DNA of 64,000 nt from Flavobacteriaceae bacterium 3519-10 (GTDB taxonomy: Bacteria; Bacteroidota; Bacteroidia; Flavobacteriales; Weeksellaceae), in NCBI GenBank assembly GCA_000023725.1, contig CP001673.1, positions 568,342 to 632,341 on the forward strand, given 5' to 3'. The notes under the pieces were generated by a model. That model was not told where the DNA came from and did not search any database. It saw nothing but the letters and a program-made list of their open reading frames with translations. Below are positions 1 to 8,398 of this stretch, piece after piece (positions within the stretch are counted from its first letter, which is position 1; each line of letters starts with the position of its first letter). Both the position numbers and the translations under genes were made by a program.

Positions 1-1
1 C

Positions 2-217
2 GCCATTGAACGTGCAAAGGAAAAATTTTCGGGTGATCTGGTTATGGCATCTGATGCCTTTTTCCCTTTCCGGGATGTGGTGGATTTCTGCGCAGCAGAA
101 GGCATTACGGCGATTATTCAGCCGGGTGGCAGCATGCGCGATAACGACAGTATTGAAGCTGCAAACGAACATGGTATCCCGATGATGTTTACAGGGATGC
201 GCCATTTTTATCATTAA
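2..217 (+). CDS. purH: PurH, C-terminal end (bifunctional AICAR transformylase/IMP cyclohydrolase), partial
   Basis: Open at the left edge of the window, this is the last 71 codons of an ATIC-type protein ending at TAA 215-217. It carries the conserved tail of the AICAR transformylase domain: [12 protein letters not shown], the [12 protein letters not shown] stretch and the terminal FTGMRHFYH. In the family this domain formylates AICAR with 10-formyl-THF, and the N-terminal domain (outside the window) closes the ring to IMP. purD follows on the same strand after 140 bp, in keeping with purine gene clustering. A separate promoter can be seen in front of purD, so the two need not share one transcript. 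Confidence 0.95.
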   Translation, partial: AIERAKEKFSGDLVMASDAFFPFRDVVDFCAAEGITAIIQPGGSMRDNDSIEAANEHGIPMMFTGMRHFYH

Positions 218-298
218 ACAGCCACAAAAATTACCAGTTCCCTGGTGTTATTAAACACCGGAATAAAACTGACGTACTTAAACTTTCACTCCACTAAA

Positions 299-329
299 TT
301 TGAAATTCGTCCTCAAATTAGTAATTTTG
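299..329 (+). promoter_or_regulatory. Bacteroidetes-type promoter of purD
   Basis: TTTG at 299-302 and TAATTTTG at 322-329 are separated by 19 bp. This matches the known Bacteroidetes consensus TTTG-N19-TAnnTTTG. It would start transcription about 20-25 nt ahead of the purD ATG at 358. Confidence 0.7.
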
Positions 330-357
330 AAGAATTCAAATTTAAGCTAAACAAAAA

Positions 358-1596
358 ATGAAAATATTAATCGTAGGAAACGGCGGACGCGAATCTGCCC
401 TCGCCCTGAAACTGAAAGCCGACAGCCGGATCTCTAAAATGTATTTTGCTAAAGGCACGGTAACAACAGCGAAGCTTGGCCAGAATATTTACGAAGACAG
501 CGTGGAAGCGTTGCGCGATTTTGCAATAAAAGAGCGCATTGATCTTACGATTGTAGGTCCCGAAGCTCCTTTAGTTGAAGGTATCGTAGACGAATTCCAG
601 AAACATAATCTTAAGATTTTCGGTCCCGAAAAGCGCGCTGCAGAACTCGAAGGAAGCAAAGCTTTTTCGAAGAAATTCATGCAGAGCAACAACATTAAAA
701 CCGCAAAAGCAGTAATCTGCGATTCGTATCAGGAAGCTATAGATTACGTTAGAAAGCAGCAGTTTCCGGTCGTAATTAAAGCCAGCGGACTCGCAGGCGG
801 AAAAGGCGTTGTAATTGCCGCAGATTTAGCAGAAGCTGAATCTACGATCCATAAATTTATGATCCAGCGGATCTACGGCGATGCCGGCATTCAGCTCGTG
901 ATCGAAGAATATCTGAAAGGTTTTGAAGCCTCAATTATCGCGTTTTCAAACGGTACAAAAATTTTCCCGTGCATTGCGGCTAAAGATTACAAAAAAGCTG
1001 GTAACGCCGATAAAGGACCAAACACCGGCGGTATGGGAAGTGTGGCGCCAAGCCCCGAGTTTACTGTAGAACATCAGCAAGATTTCGAAACTAACATTCT
1101 AAACCCAACGCTTGTCGGCCTCAATGCGGCAAATATCAGGTTCAAAGGATTTATATTTTTCGGCTTGATGGTAACCGAGAAAGGAACTTACCTGCTCGAA
1201 TACAACATGCGCATGGGCGATCCGGAAACCCAGGTGATCCTTCCGCTCATGGAAAACAGCCTGTTCGATGTAATCAGCGACTGTCTTGAAGGGCGCGATG
1301 TCACCTTAAAGTTTAAAGATCAAAAAGCGGTTTGCCTCGTGATGTGTTCAGGCGGTTACCCTGGTAAAATTGAAACGGGTTTCGAGATCAGAAATCTGGA
1401 GAAAGTAAAAGACAGCGATGTGCTCTTCGCTGCGGCGCGCACGGTGGGCGACAAGATTGTTACCTCCGGCGGCAGGGTGTTAAGCGTAGTTGCAACGGCA
1501 GATACGTTCGCCGATGCACGTAAGAAAGTGTACGAAGACGCAAAAACAATCAGTTTCGATTACGAGTTTTATCGCGAAGACATCGGCAAATTCTAA
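358..1596 (+). CDS. purD: Phosphoribosylamine--glycine ligase (GARS)
   Basis: 412 aa, the usual length of a stand-alone bacterial GARS. The enzyme ligates glycine to phosphoribosylamine with ATP, the second step of IMP synthesis, in the cytosol. Visible family marks are the N-terminal GNGGRESALA loop (residues 7-16), the ATP-grasp glycine-rich loop GLAGGKGVV (144-152), NTGGMGS (222-228) and the metal/phosphate segment NMRMGDPETQ (283-292). The start at 358 gives the canonical MKILIVGNGGRE N-terminus. It sits downstream of purH with its own promoter, and an intrinsic terminator follows at 1605, so it is probably monocistronic. Nothing is missing or odd in the sequence. Confidence 0.97.
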   Translation: MKILIVGNGGRESALALKLKADSRISKMYFAKGTVTTAKLGQNIYEDSVEALRDFAIKERIDLTIVGPEAPLVEGIVDEFQKHNLKIFGPEKRAAELEGSKAFSKKFMQSNNIKTAKAVICDSYQEAIDYVRKQQFPVVIKASGLAGGKGVVIAADLAEAESTIHKFMIQRIYGDAGIQLVIEEYLKGFEASIIAFSNGTKIFPCIAAKDYKKAGNADKGPNTGGMGSVAPSPEFTVEHQQDFETNILNPTLVGLNAANIRFKGFIFFGLMVTEKGTYLLEYNMRMGDPETQVILPLMENSLFDVISDCLEGRDVTLKFKDQKAVCLVMCSGGYPGKIETGFEIRNLEKVKDSDVLFAAARTVGDKIVTSGGRVLSVVATADTFADARKKVYEDAKTISFDYEFYREDIGKF

Positions 1597-1604
1597 AAAT
1601 AAGG

Positions 1605-1628
1605 GCGTGATCATTCACGCTTTTTTTT
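1605..1628 (+). terminator. Intrinsic terminator after purD
   Basis: Inverted repeat GCGTGA / TCACGC (1605-1610 and 1615-1620) with a TCAT loop, followed by eight T. It lies 8 bp past the purD stop codon. Confidence 0.8.
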
Positions 1629-1682
1629 CTTGCGGTTGTGGCAAAAGCTGGCGGTTCCTGAGCGTTGTTTGCGACGGTTTTT

Positions 1683-1765
1683 AGCAGCTGTTTCCCGCTT
1701 TCCACTGCAATCTTTTTCTTTTCCGAAAGAAAAGAAAAAGGATTTACGTTACAATCGGGGCTAGT
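1683..1765. repeat. Palindromic intergenic element between purD and guaA
   Basis: A perfect 11-bp inverted repeat, CTTTTTCTTTT (1712-1722) / AAAAGAAAAAG (1730-1740), sits between two CAATC-containing flanks (TGCAATC at 1707 and TACAATCGGGG at 1750). The left flank CAGCTGTTTCCCGC (from about 1686) resembles the start of the GC-rich element at 60395. From memory, Chryseobacterium-type genomes carry many such AGCTGTTTCCCGCT...CAATCGGGGCTAG intergenic elements. That family assignment is recollection; the hairpin is directly visible. Confidence 0.5.
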
Positions 1766-1849
1766 TACCACTTCCGCAGGGTCAGAAGCAAAATAATAAA
1801 AAAGCGGTGCCTTTTAAGAAAATGCACCAATAAATAAAAACATAACAAA

Positions 1850-3379
1850 ATGCAGCACGGCATCATCATTCTCGATTTTGGATCCCAGTATAACCAGCTC
1901 ATCGCACGCAGAATCCGCGAACTCGGCGTGTACTCAGAAGTTTTGCCTTTCGATACTTCGCTGGATGAAATCCTCTCCAGAAAACCTTCGGGAATCATTC
2001 TTTCAGGCGGGCCAAGCTCCGTAAATATTGAAAACGCGAGACTTGTTGACAGGCAACTGTTTGAAAATAACATTCCTGTCCTCGGGATCTGCTACGGAAT
2101 GCAGCTCATCACGCACCTGCTGGGTGGCAAAGTGAAAAAAGGCGACAAAGGCGAGTATGGAAAAGCCAAACTCGAGATTCTGAAAGGAAACGCGCTTCTG
2201 TCGGGCATCAGCCGCTATTCTACTGTTTGGATGAGCCATTTCGATGAGGTGCAGGAGTTACCCGCAGGATTCGTTACAAATGCAGTTTCGGATGTTATTT
2301 CGGCAATTTCAAATGAAGCTCAGAAGATTTACGGCGTTCAGTTTCACCCAGAAGTTTCGCACACCGAAGAAGGAGCACGCATGATCGAGAATTTCGTGTT
2401 CGGAATCTCTAATGCGCCCAAAAACTGGAAACTCACAAATTATATCGATAAGACTGTAGCCGAAATTAAAGAAAAAGTAGGGCAGCATAAAGTTATTTTA
2501 GGCCTTTCTGGTGGAGTAGATTCGTCCGTGGCGGCGGTTTTGATTCACCGTGCTATTGGTGATCAGCTGCAGTGCATTTTCGTTGATACCGGACTTCTAC
2601 GAAAAGAAGAAGCCGAAAAAGTAATGAAGAATTACGGCGAACACTTCAAACTTAAAATCAAACTCATCGATGCAAAAGACAGGTTTCTGTCTAAGCTGAA
2701 AGGTATCTCAGATCCCGAAGAAAAGCGGAAAATAATCGGAAACGAATTTGTGGTGGTTTTCGATGAAGAATCTCATAAAATTGAAGGCGCAAAATTCCTG
2801 GCTCAGGGCACAATTTATCCGGATGTTATCGAAAGCCAGTCGGTTAAAGGTCCATCCGCGGTGATAAAATCTCACCATAATGTGGGCGGCCTTCCGGCAG
2901 AAATGGATTTCGAACTTCTCGAGCCACTGCGCGAACTCTTCAAAGATGAGGTGAGGAAAGTAGGCGAGGAGCTTGGTATTCCGCATCATTTAGTGCACAG
3001 ACATCCGTTTCCGGGCCCTGGACTAGGCATAAGAATCCTGGGCGAAGTTGATAACGAAAAAGTACAGATTCTTCAGCATGCAGACGATATCTTTATTGAA
3101 GAACTTTACAAAAACAAACTTTACGAAACAGTGTCCCAGGCTTTCGTGGTTTTACTTCCGGTGAAATCTGTAGGAGTGATGGGCGACGAACGGACTTACG
3201 AATATACTGCGGTGGTGCGTTCAGCGAACACGACCGACTTCATGACGGCTACATTCAGCAGGTTTCCGTGGGAATTTCTGGAGACCGTTTCTAACCGGAT
3301 CATCAATGAAGTGCGCGGTATCAACCGTGTGGCGTATGACATCTCGAGCAAACCGCCCGCTACGATTGAGTGGGAATAG
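1850..3379 (+). CDS. guaA: GMP synthase (glutamine-hydrolysing)
   Basis: 509 aa, full length. Converts XMP to GMP using glutamine and ATP. The N-terminal class I glutamine amidotransferase domain (about 1-190) has the nucleophile elbow GICYGMQ with Cys81 and the catalytic His166-Pro-Glu168 in VQFHPEV. The ATP pyrophosphatase domain follows with the PP-loop LSGGVDSS (219-226). The C-terminal dimerisation domain ends in the expected PATIEWE. The start at ATG 1850 yields the usual MQHGIIILDFGSQY. It lies 250 bp after purD, with a terminator between them, so it is transcribed independently. An intrinsic terminator follows immediately. Confidence 0.98.
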   Translation: MQHGIIILDFGSQYNQLIARRIRELGVYSEVLPFDTSLDEILSRKPSGIILSGGPSSVNIENARLVDRQLFENNIPVLGICYGMQLITHLLGGKVKKGDKGEYGKAKLEILKGNALLSGISRYSTVWMSHFDEVQELPAGFVTNAVSDVISAISNEAQKIYGVQFHPEVSHTEEGARMIENFVFGISNAPKNWKLTNYIDKTVAEIKEKVGQHKVILGLSGGVDSSVAAVLIHRAIGDQLQCIFVDTGLLRKEEAEKVMKNYGEHFKLKIKLIDAKDRFLSKLKGISDPEEKRKIIGNEFVVVFDEESHKIEGAKFLAQGTIYPDVIESQSVKGPSAVIKSHHNVGGLPAEMDFELLEPLRELFKDEVRKVGEELGIPHHLVHRHPFPGPGLGIRILGEVDNEKVQILQHADDIFIEELYKNKLYETVSQAFVVLLPVKSVGVMGDERTYEYTAVVRSANTTDFMTATFSRFPWEFLETVSNRIINEVRGINRVAYDISSKPPATIEWE

Positions 3380-3388
3380 AATTTTTTG

Positions 3389-3413
3389 AATGCCTCTTTT
3401 GAGGCATTTTTTA
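3389..3413. terminator. Bidirectional terminator between guaA and the convergent lipoprotein gene
   Basis: AATGCCTC (3389-3396), TTTT loop, GAGGCATT (3401-3408) followed by a T-run. An A/T tract on the other side lets it serve the gene ending at 3411 from the opposite strand, although its stop codon overlaps the T-run. Confidence 0.75.
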
Positions 3414-4052
3414 TTGCGTTTTAATACCTAAATTCTGTAGCCGAACCCGGTAATAGGGCTGGTCAAACTTTAAAGTGTCAGGATATTGATAATGCTGAAC
3501 CGTATTTTTTTTGAAAATAAATTTCATCATAAACGGAACCTGCTCGTAAGAATTCCCGAGTAACACTGCAGCTGAATCACCTCTCCAGTACGCTTCCTCC
3601 ACGGTATAGGACGGACCGAAGAAAGCAATCTGTACAGCGGTTTTCTTTTTCATGTCGACCAAAGCGACCTGTTGATCTGGGTTGAAACTGGCATTTCCAT
3701 CTTTCGCAACACTCCAGTGGTAGCTGTCGAAATCGAGATAATTCGTTCTGCTTTCATTGAATACAAAAAAAGGTCTGTAAATTTCGTTGAAACCTTTGGT
3801 ATTCATCACCACGACATTGCTTGGATTATAGGCGAGCTGCGATGTACCGGTAAGGATGAAATTTTTCTCCGCAAAAGTTGGGTTTTCGTTTTGGTAGTAT
3901 TCGAGCCATGAAGCCAATGCTGAATCTTGTTTTTTGATGGGCTGTTTTACGTCGTGTTGGGTGGCTTTGTCCTGTGGCAGCGGCATGCGTGTTTCCTTCT
4001 TGTCTGTGCAGGAAATGATCAGTAACAGCAGGGGAATTTGCAGGCTTTTCAC
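3411..4052 (-). CDS. Predicted lipoprotein of unknown function
   Basis: 213 aa. A short signal sequence ends in the lipobox LIISC (Cys15), so the mature protein is probably lipid-anchored in the periplasm or outer membrane. No catalytic motif is recognised. The middle part alternates hydrophobic and aromatic residues (YRPFFVFNESRTNYLDFDSY), which suggests a beta-rich globular fold. It resembles unannotated conserved lipoproteins of Chryseobacterium-like genomes. It converges on guaA and its start lies 52 bp from the divergent helicase gene. Function cannot be assigned from the sequence. Confidence 0.75.
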   Translation of the reverse strand: MKSLQIPLLLLIISCTDKKETRMPLPQDKATQHDVKQPIKKQDSALASWLEYYQNENPTFAEKNFILTGTSQLAYNPSNVVVMNTKGFNEIYRPFFVFNESRTNYLDFDSYHWSVAKDGNASFNPDQQVALVDMKKKTAVQIAFFGPSYTVEEAYWRGDSAAVLLGNSYEQVPFMMKFIFKKNTVQHYQYPDTLKFDQPYYRVRLQNLGIKTQ

Positions 4053-4092
4053 ACAACCAAATTACGAATAAAATTAATCGTACCAAAAACCA

Positions 4093-4100
4093 TATCTTTG
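4093..4100 (+). promoter_or_regulatory. -7 box TATCTTTG, 4 nt before the helicase ATG
   Basis: TATCTTTG fits the Bacteroidetes -7 consensus TAnnTTTG. It ends only 4 nt before ATG 4105, so a transcript from it would be nearly leaderless. No clear -33 TTTG is present 19 bp upstream. Confidence 0.5.
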
Positions 4101-4104
4101 CAAA

Positions 4105-5457
4105 ATGGAGAAAATCACCTTTGCGGATTTCGAATTGCCCGAGAAAATACTTGATGTCCTGGCCGATTCCAATTTATTTGAACCGACGCCTATTCAGGAA
4201 AAAACCATCAAGCCGATACTTTCGGGCCGCGATGTGATGGGTATTGCACAGACCGGAACCGGAAAAACCCTTGCATATTTGCTGCCGGTTCTAAAAACCT
4301 GGAAGTACAACAAAAACGGAAATCCAACCGTGCTTATCCTTGTGCCGACACGCGAGCTTGTAGTTCAGGTATCCGAAATCGTAAAAAATCTTACGCAACA
4401 CCTCACGGCCAGAGTGCTCGGCATCTATGGAGGGGTAAATATTAAAACGCAGAAACTTCTTTTTAATGATGGCTGCGACATTCTGGTGGGCACGCCGGGA
4501 CGGATCATGGACCTGGCTATCGACAATGCGATCTCGCTGAAAGAAGTGCAGAAATTAATTGTGGATGAATTCGACGAGATGCTGAACCTTGGATTTAAGA
4601 TGCAACTGACGACGATTTTCACGATGATGAAGGAAAAAAGACAGAACATCCTTTTTTCGGCTACGATGACGGAAGCTGTAGATGCCGTGCTTTACGAATA
4701 TTTCGCAGATCCGGTAGAGATTTCGCTTGCAAAATCGGGGACGCCGCTTGAAAAGATTACGCAGATTGGCTATAAAGTAGAGAACTTCCATACGAAAATC
4801 AACCTTCTCGAACATTTGCTTAAATCCGATACTGATTTTTCTAAAGTGTTGATTTTCTGTAACAACAAAAGGAATGCAGATTATCTGTTCACCAAGATCG
4901 ATGAGATCTTTCCAGATCAGTTTGATGTGATTCACTCAAATAAATCGCAGAATTACCGCCTTAATGCGATGCGCAGCTTCGAAAACAAAGAAGTGAGAGG
5001 TTTGATTACAACCGACATCATGGCTCGCGGACTCGATATATCAGACATTACGCACGTTATTAATTTTGAAATCCCCGAAGTTCCGGAACAGTATATTCAC
5101 CGGATTGGCCGAACCGGTCGTGCAGACAAAGATGGTATTGCCGTATCGTTTGTGACTAAAAAGGAAGAAACATCATTGCTTGATATCGAAATTCTGATGG
5201 ATAAAGCGGTACTCATTAAAGATTTCCCTGCAGAAGTGAAAATCAATCCGCTTAAAATTGCTTCTGAAAAAGATGAAATTATCATGAAGAACGCACACAC
5301 CGTAAAACTTGAAGAAGGCGGCGGTGCATTTCACGATAAAAAAGACAAGAACAAAAAGGAAAACTGGGGCGGACCAACCCGAAGAAATCCTCCGAAAACA
5401 AAACCCGCAAACCGCGCACAGGCTAAAGCAAAATCGAAGGCTAAGCGAAAAAAATAA
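4105..5457 (+). CDS. DEAD-box family ATP-dependent RNA helicase (motif II DEFD)
   Basis: 450 aa. Unwinds RNA duplexes with ATP, probably in ribosome assembly, mRNA turnover or cold adaptation. In order: Q-motif region (PTPIQEKTI), motif I AQTGTGKT (48-55), motif Ia VPTRELV, motif II DEFD (154-157), motif III SAT (185-187), and motif VI HRIGRTGR (332-339). A lysine-rich basic tail follows (about 395-450), as in bacterial RhlE-type helicases, and may bind RNA. Motif II reads DEFD instead of DEAD; the two acids needed for Mg-ATP are kept. The -7 box next to the start codon suggests a very short leader. It is monocistronic, with its own terminator. Confidence 0.93.
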   Translation: MEKITFADFELPEKILDVLADSNLFEPTPIQEKTIKPILSGRDVMGIAQTGTGKTLAYLLPVLKTWKYNKNGNPTVLILVPTRELVVQVSEIVKNLTQHLTARVLGIYGGVNIKTQKLLFNDGCDILVGTPGRIMDLAIDNAISLKEVQKLIVDEFDEMLNLGFKMQLTTIFTMMKEKRQNILFSATMTEAVDAVLYEYFADPVEISLAKSGTPLEKITQIGYKVENFHTKINLLEHLLKSDTDFSKVLIFCNNKRNADYLFTKIDEIFPDQFDVIHSNKSQNYRLNAMRSFENKEVRGLITTDIMARGLDISDITHVINFEIPEVPEQYIHRIGRTGRADKDGIAVSFVTKKEETSLLDIEILMDKAVLIKDFPAEVKINPLKIASEKDEIIMKNAHTVKLEEGGGAFHDKKDKNKKENWGGPTRRNPPKTKPANRAQAKAKSKAKRKK

Positions 5458-5463
5458 GATCAA

Positions 5464-5491
5464 AACCTGCAACTGCTGCAGGTTTTTTTTT
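5464..5491 (+). terminator. Intrinsic terminator after the helicase gene
   Basis: AACCTGCA (5464-5471) / TGCAGGTT (5477-5484) with a 5-nt loop and nine T. Confidence 0.85.
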
Positions 5492-5549
5492 GAAATAGGT
5501 ATTGCGGAAGATTCTTATGGAAAACGCGCTCCGTAATTGCGGTTAAAAT

Positions 5550-5996
5550 CTATTTCCAGAACTCGTCTTCGAAAATGGGTTCTTTCAGTTCCTGGTGGGG
5601 AAGTGCTAACAGTTCCGCAAGCTGTTTGGGCGTAGCCTGCCGCTCAATTTCAGGAAAAATCTGCCGTTCCTCTTTACGGATATGAATTTCGAGCAGGTCG
5701 CGAAACGCCTGCACATCCTGCGGGGTTTTAAATTCCTGCCCGGCCATACCGCGCAAAATTCCGTGTTCGGTAAGCGCATCCGCAATAAACGGATGATCGT
5801 TGCCAAGCACCAGAAAAACAGTTTCTTCTTCTTCGGTAAAATGTGGATCGAGGTTGTGTTGAAAAAAAAGTTTGATGTACGCGGCCATTCTTTCCACCGC
5901 GATGTTTTTTTTGATGCCTTCCTTTAGTTTCCAGCATAGCAGAAGCCCAAAATGATGATCGCGGCTGAGCTGCACAAGTGCTTCGTGTCTTTTCAT
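5550..5996 (-). CDS. Hemerythrin-like domain protein
   Basis: 148 aa, a four-helix bundle of the HHE/hemerythrin type. Likely di-iron ligands are visible at the expected spacing: His14/His15 in SRDHHFGLLL, His47, His52 followed by the acidic FTEEEE (Glu55-58), His78 with GILRG, and His105-Glu109 in IHIRKEERQIF. Family members bind oxygen or sense and repair iron and nitrosative damage; the exact role here is not evident. It lies 7 bp downstream of the SGNH hydrolase gene on the same strand, so the two are probably cotranscribed. No signal peptide, so cytosolic. Confidence 0.88.
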   Translation of the reverse strand: MKRHEALVQLSRDHHFGLLLCWKLKEGIKKNIAVERMAAYIKLFFQHNLDPHFTEEEETVFLVLGNDHPFIADALTEHGILRGMAGQEFKTPQDVQAFRDLLEIHIRKEERQIFPEIERQATPKQLAELLALPHQELKEPIFEDEFWK

Positions 5997-6003
5997 GTCT
6001 TGT

Positions 6004-6660
6004 CTATTTGATGTGAGGCGCCATTTTCGCAGCCCATATTTTGTATCCTTCAGGAGTCATATGCAGTTGATCTTCAAGGAAAAGTTCATTGCGCGGCTGG
6101 CCGTCCTTTCCTGCCATGGCTTTGGTTATGTCGATGTATTCAGCGTTCTGATTTCTCCGCATGAAATTCCTGATCAAAGAATTTGTTGCAGTGAATTTCG
6201 GCCAGAGGTGTTTGCGGCTCGGTGACATCTTTATCGAGATGTATGCTACCGGAACGTTGGGATGATATTTTCGTATGTCCGAATAGAAATGTTTAAAACG
6301 GTTCAATACATCGCGTGGCTTAAGATTTTCGTCCCCTGCGAAATCGTTCTCGCCGCAATATATCAGAATTTGCTTCGGATTGTACGGTTGCAAAAGTTCT
6401 GCAGAATAAAAATTAAGGTCATACAGACTCGAGCCTCCAAAACCTCTGTTGATAAACGTTGTACCCGGAAAGTAATTTGCTATGTCTTTCCACATGGTAA
6501 ACGAAGAACTGCCGATCAGCAGCACACCATTGCTTTCGGGAAGTTTTTCGGCATCAGCTTTTTTAAACTGTTGAATTTCATTCCAAAAAGCCGGTTTGGT
6601 CTGTGCTGTAGCTGTGGACCAAAAAAATAGGAGTACTAGAAATGCAGTTAACTTTTTCAT
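6004..6660 (-). CDS. Secreted SGNH/GDSL-family hydrolase
   Basis: 218 aa with a clear signal peptide (MKKLTAFLVLLFF...ATAQ, cleavage near residue 20). SGNH blocks are seen in order: block I IGSSSF (49-54, nucleophile Ser), block II RGFGGSSL, block III CGENDFAGD with the Asn, and block V DQLHMTPEG with Asp197 and His200. Such enzymes de-esterify lipids or acetylated polysaccharides; the substrate cannot be told. It is followed after 7 bp by the hemerythrin gene and is separated from the upstream secreted-protein operon by a terminator. Confidence 0.88.
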   Translation of the reverse strand: MKKLTAFLVLLFFWSTATAQTKPAFWNEIQQFKKADAEKLPESNGVLLIGSSSFTMWKDIANYFPGTTFINRGFGGSSLYDLNFYSAELLQPYNPKQILIYCGENDFAGDENLKPRDVLNRFKHFYSDIRKYHPNVPVAYISIKMSPSRKHLWPKFTATNSLIRNFMRRNQNAEYIDITKAMAGKDGQPRNELFLEDQLHMTPEGYKIWAAKMAPHIK

Positions 6661-6687
6661 ATAAGTGTTTAAAGATTAAATTTAAGC

Positions 6688-6719
6688 AAAAAAAACTCCT
6701 CAGCCTGGTGGCAGAGGAG
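6688..6719 (-). terminator. Terminator of the three-gene secreted-protein operon
   Basis: On the minus strand CTCCTC / GAGGAG (arms at 6714-6719 and 6696-6701) is followed by a run of eight T. It lies 20 bp after the stop of the 6742-7548 gene. Confidence 0.75.
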
Positions 6720-6741
6720 AAAATTATATGATTTCAACCTG

Positions 6742-7548
6742 TTACTGTGTAGTCTGTGCAGTGACAAATATCCTTGCCATGTCATTATTTATATTGCTGC
6801 AGTTTGTGGTATTACCGCCGTAGACAATGTGTGTATATCCGCTGGTATCTTTAGGCAAATTTCTGCCGTAAACCTTGACAGTATGGGTGCCTACCGGTAA
6901 ATTGTTAATCACACCGGACAGATTAAACTTTCGCCAGCTACAAACAAATTCAGAAGTGGTCGTATAATATTTGCTTGCCATTTTAAGCTGCCCATTTACA
7001 AAAATCCCGATAGCAAACTGAAATTTCTGATCTGTGGCCGTGATGTTATCAATCTGCGCCATTCCTTCAGCGACAATGTAGGTGGTGTTTGTAAGTTTTG
7101 TAATCGTCATGTTGCTTGTAGCGTTCAGGTCTGTCCATCCCGTGGTACTGTCGTTTAAGTTAAACAGCGGTACAATTGCGGGAAAGCCGCTAATGGTGGT
7201 GCTTGCTGTTGATTTTCCCGTAAAGTTTTCGGTCTGTTTTATAATCGCGAGGCCATCGCTAACCTCAAAATTGCGGTTCCATTTGTTCGCTGCCCAAAAG
7301 TTGGATTTGTTACTGTTGGTGTTTTGTACAAGCAGCCCTTGTGTCGGCGTGGGCACCGTTACATTATCGGTTGCACTGGTAAGGTAAACCTGTGGCAGCA
7401 GCACACCTCTTTTATCATCAGCGACGTGCAGCGCAGAACTTGGATCCGGTGTCGCGGCCAGCGTAGCGTTGGTTGATATCAGCGTTTGGGCTTTTGCGCT
7501 CCCGAACAGCAACGTGCCTGTTATAAGTATGAGTATCTTGGTTTTCAT
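6742..7548 (-). CDS. Secreted protein, tandem paralogue 3 of 3 (unknown function)
   Basis: 268 aa. Signal peptide MKTKILILITGTLLFGSAKAQ, then the N-terminal signature shared by all three neighbours: small-residue stretch, SSALHVADDKRGVLLPQVYL, and NSNKSNFWAANKWNR. The signature (A.LDv...nKGvl.PqvsL...YnTn...YYWNGtkW) is common in secreted proteins of Bacteroidetes that resemble phage-tail head domains. The C-terminal half is a beta-rich domain ending GTHTVKVYGRNLP...C; the three proteins share its G(T/N)HTVK-type strand. No T9SS sorting tail is visible. It starts 2 bp after the stop of the previous gene, so it is the last gene of an operon. Confidence 0.8.
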   Translation of the reverse strand: MKTKILILITGTLLFGSAKAQTLISTNATLAATPDPSSALHVADDKRGVLLPQVYLTSATDNVTVPTPTQGLLVQNTNSNKSNFWAANKWNRNFEVSDGLAIIKQTENFTGKSTASTTISGFPAIVPLFNLNDSTTGWTDLNATSNMTITKLTNTTYIVAEGMAQIDNITATDQKFQFAIGIFVNGQLKMASKYYTTTSEFVCSWRKFNLSGVINNLPVGTHTVKVYGRNLPKDTSGYTHIVYGGNTTNCSNINNDMARIFVTAQTTQ

Positions 7549-7550
7549 AA

Positions 7551-8387
7551 CTAAAAGACATAAGGTTGATTGATGAAAATTGTACTGCTAATGGCTGCTT
7601 CAAATGCACTCACGGTGTTGCAGGTGGCTGAAGGATTTGCTTTGCCATATGAGACGGTAAGTCCTGCGGTGTTAGGTGCTTCAATATTTCTAATTGCGAA
7701 TTTTACTGTGTGCGTGCCTGTTGGTAAGTTGCTTGCAATTCCGTAAATCATGAACTGCCGGTATGCGCACGGTGAAGCAAACTCCAGGAACATCGGTTTC
7801 ACATCAATTAATTTATCGTCTATGAAGAACCCTATTGTTGAGGTAATTCCATCTGAACTCGCGCTGCTGTTATTGGCCTGGTACATTCCGTTGATGCTCA
7901 TCAGTGTCTGGCTGTTTGCGCGGTCTACATAAATACTTTTGGTGATGCCTGTTATCACTGTCCATTGTGTAGTATTAAGGGTTTCACCTAAACTATGCGC
8001 ACTGTAACCTAAAAACTGGTTCGGGCTGCTACTGGTGAAATCATAGCCTGTAGTGGAGGTGGCGGAATAGTATTTTACCTGATTAAGCAGATTTGACTGG
8101 TTTAGATCGGAGAAAAAATAATCCCATCGCGTGCCGTTCCAGTAATAATACCCTTCACTACCTGTAAGCGCCGTATTCGTGTTATATACAATCAGCGATT
8201 CCTTAGGATTGGAAACGGTACTAACGTCCATTTTGCCTGCCAGCGAAACCTGGGGAAAGCTTACGCCTTTGTTGTTGGCGCGGATATCGAGAGCTGCCGA
8301 CGGATGCGGGCTGCGCGTATTGATACCTACCTGCGCTGATATGCCTGCGCACGAGAAAAGCAGGAGAAGTAAATATTTATTTTTCAT
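7551..8387 (-). CDS. Secreted protein, tandem paralogue 2 of 3 (unknown function)
   Basis: 278 aa when started at ATG 8387, which gives a proper signal peptide (MKNKYLLLLLFSCAGISAQ). A longer reading to 8465 would place 26 non-hydrophobic residues ahead of it and overlap the upstream gene, so it is rejected. After the signal come VGINTRSPHPSAALDIRANN and KGVSFPQVSL, then YYYWNGTRWDYFF. The C-terminal beta domain contains LPTGTHTVKFAIRN and two cysteines that could pair. Starts 11 bp after the stop of paralogue 1. Surface or extracellular location is inferred from the signal peptide only. Confidence 0.8.
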   Translation of the reverse strand: MKNKYLLLLLFSCAGISAQVGINTRSPHPSAALDIRANNKGVSFPQVSLAGKMDVSTVSNPKESLIVYNTNTALTGSEGYYYWNGTRWDYFFSDLNQSNLLNQVKYYSATSTTGYDFTSSSPNQFLGYSAHSLGETLNTTQWTVITGITKSIYVDRANSQTLMSINGMYQANNSSASSDGITSTIGFFIDDKLIDVKPMFLEFASPCAYRQFMIYGIASNLPTGTHTVKFAIRNIEAPNTAGLTVSYGKANPSATCNTVSAFEAAISSTIFINQPYVF

Positions 8388-8398
8388 TTGAATGTGTT

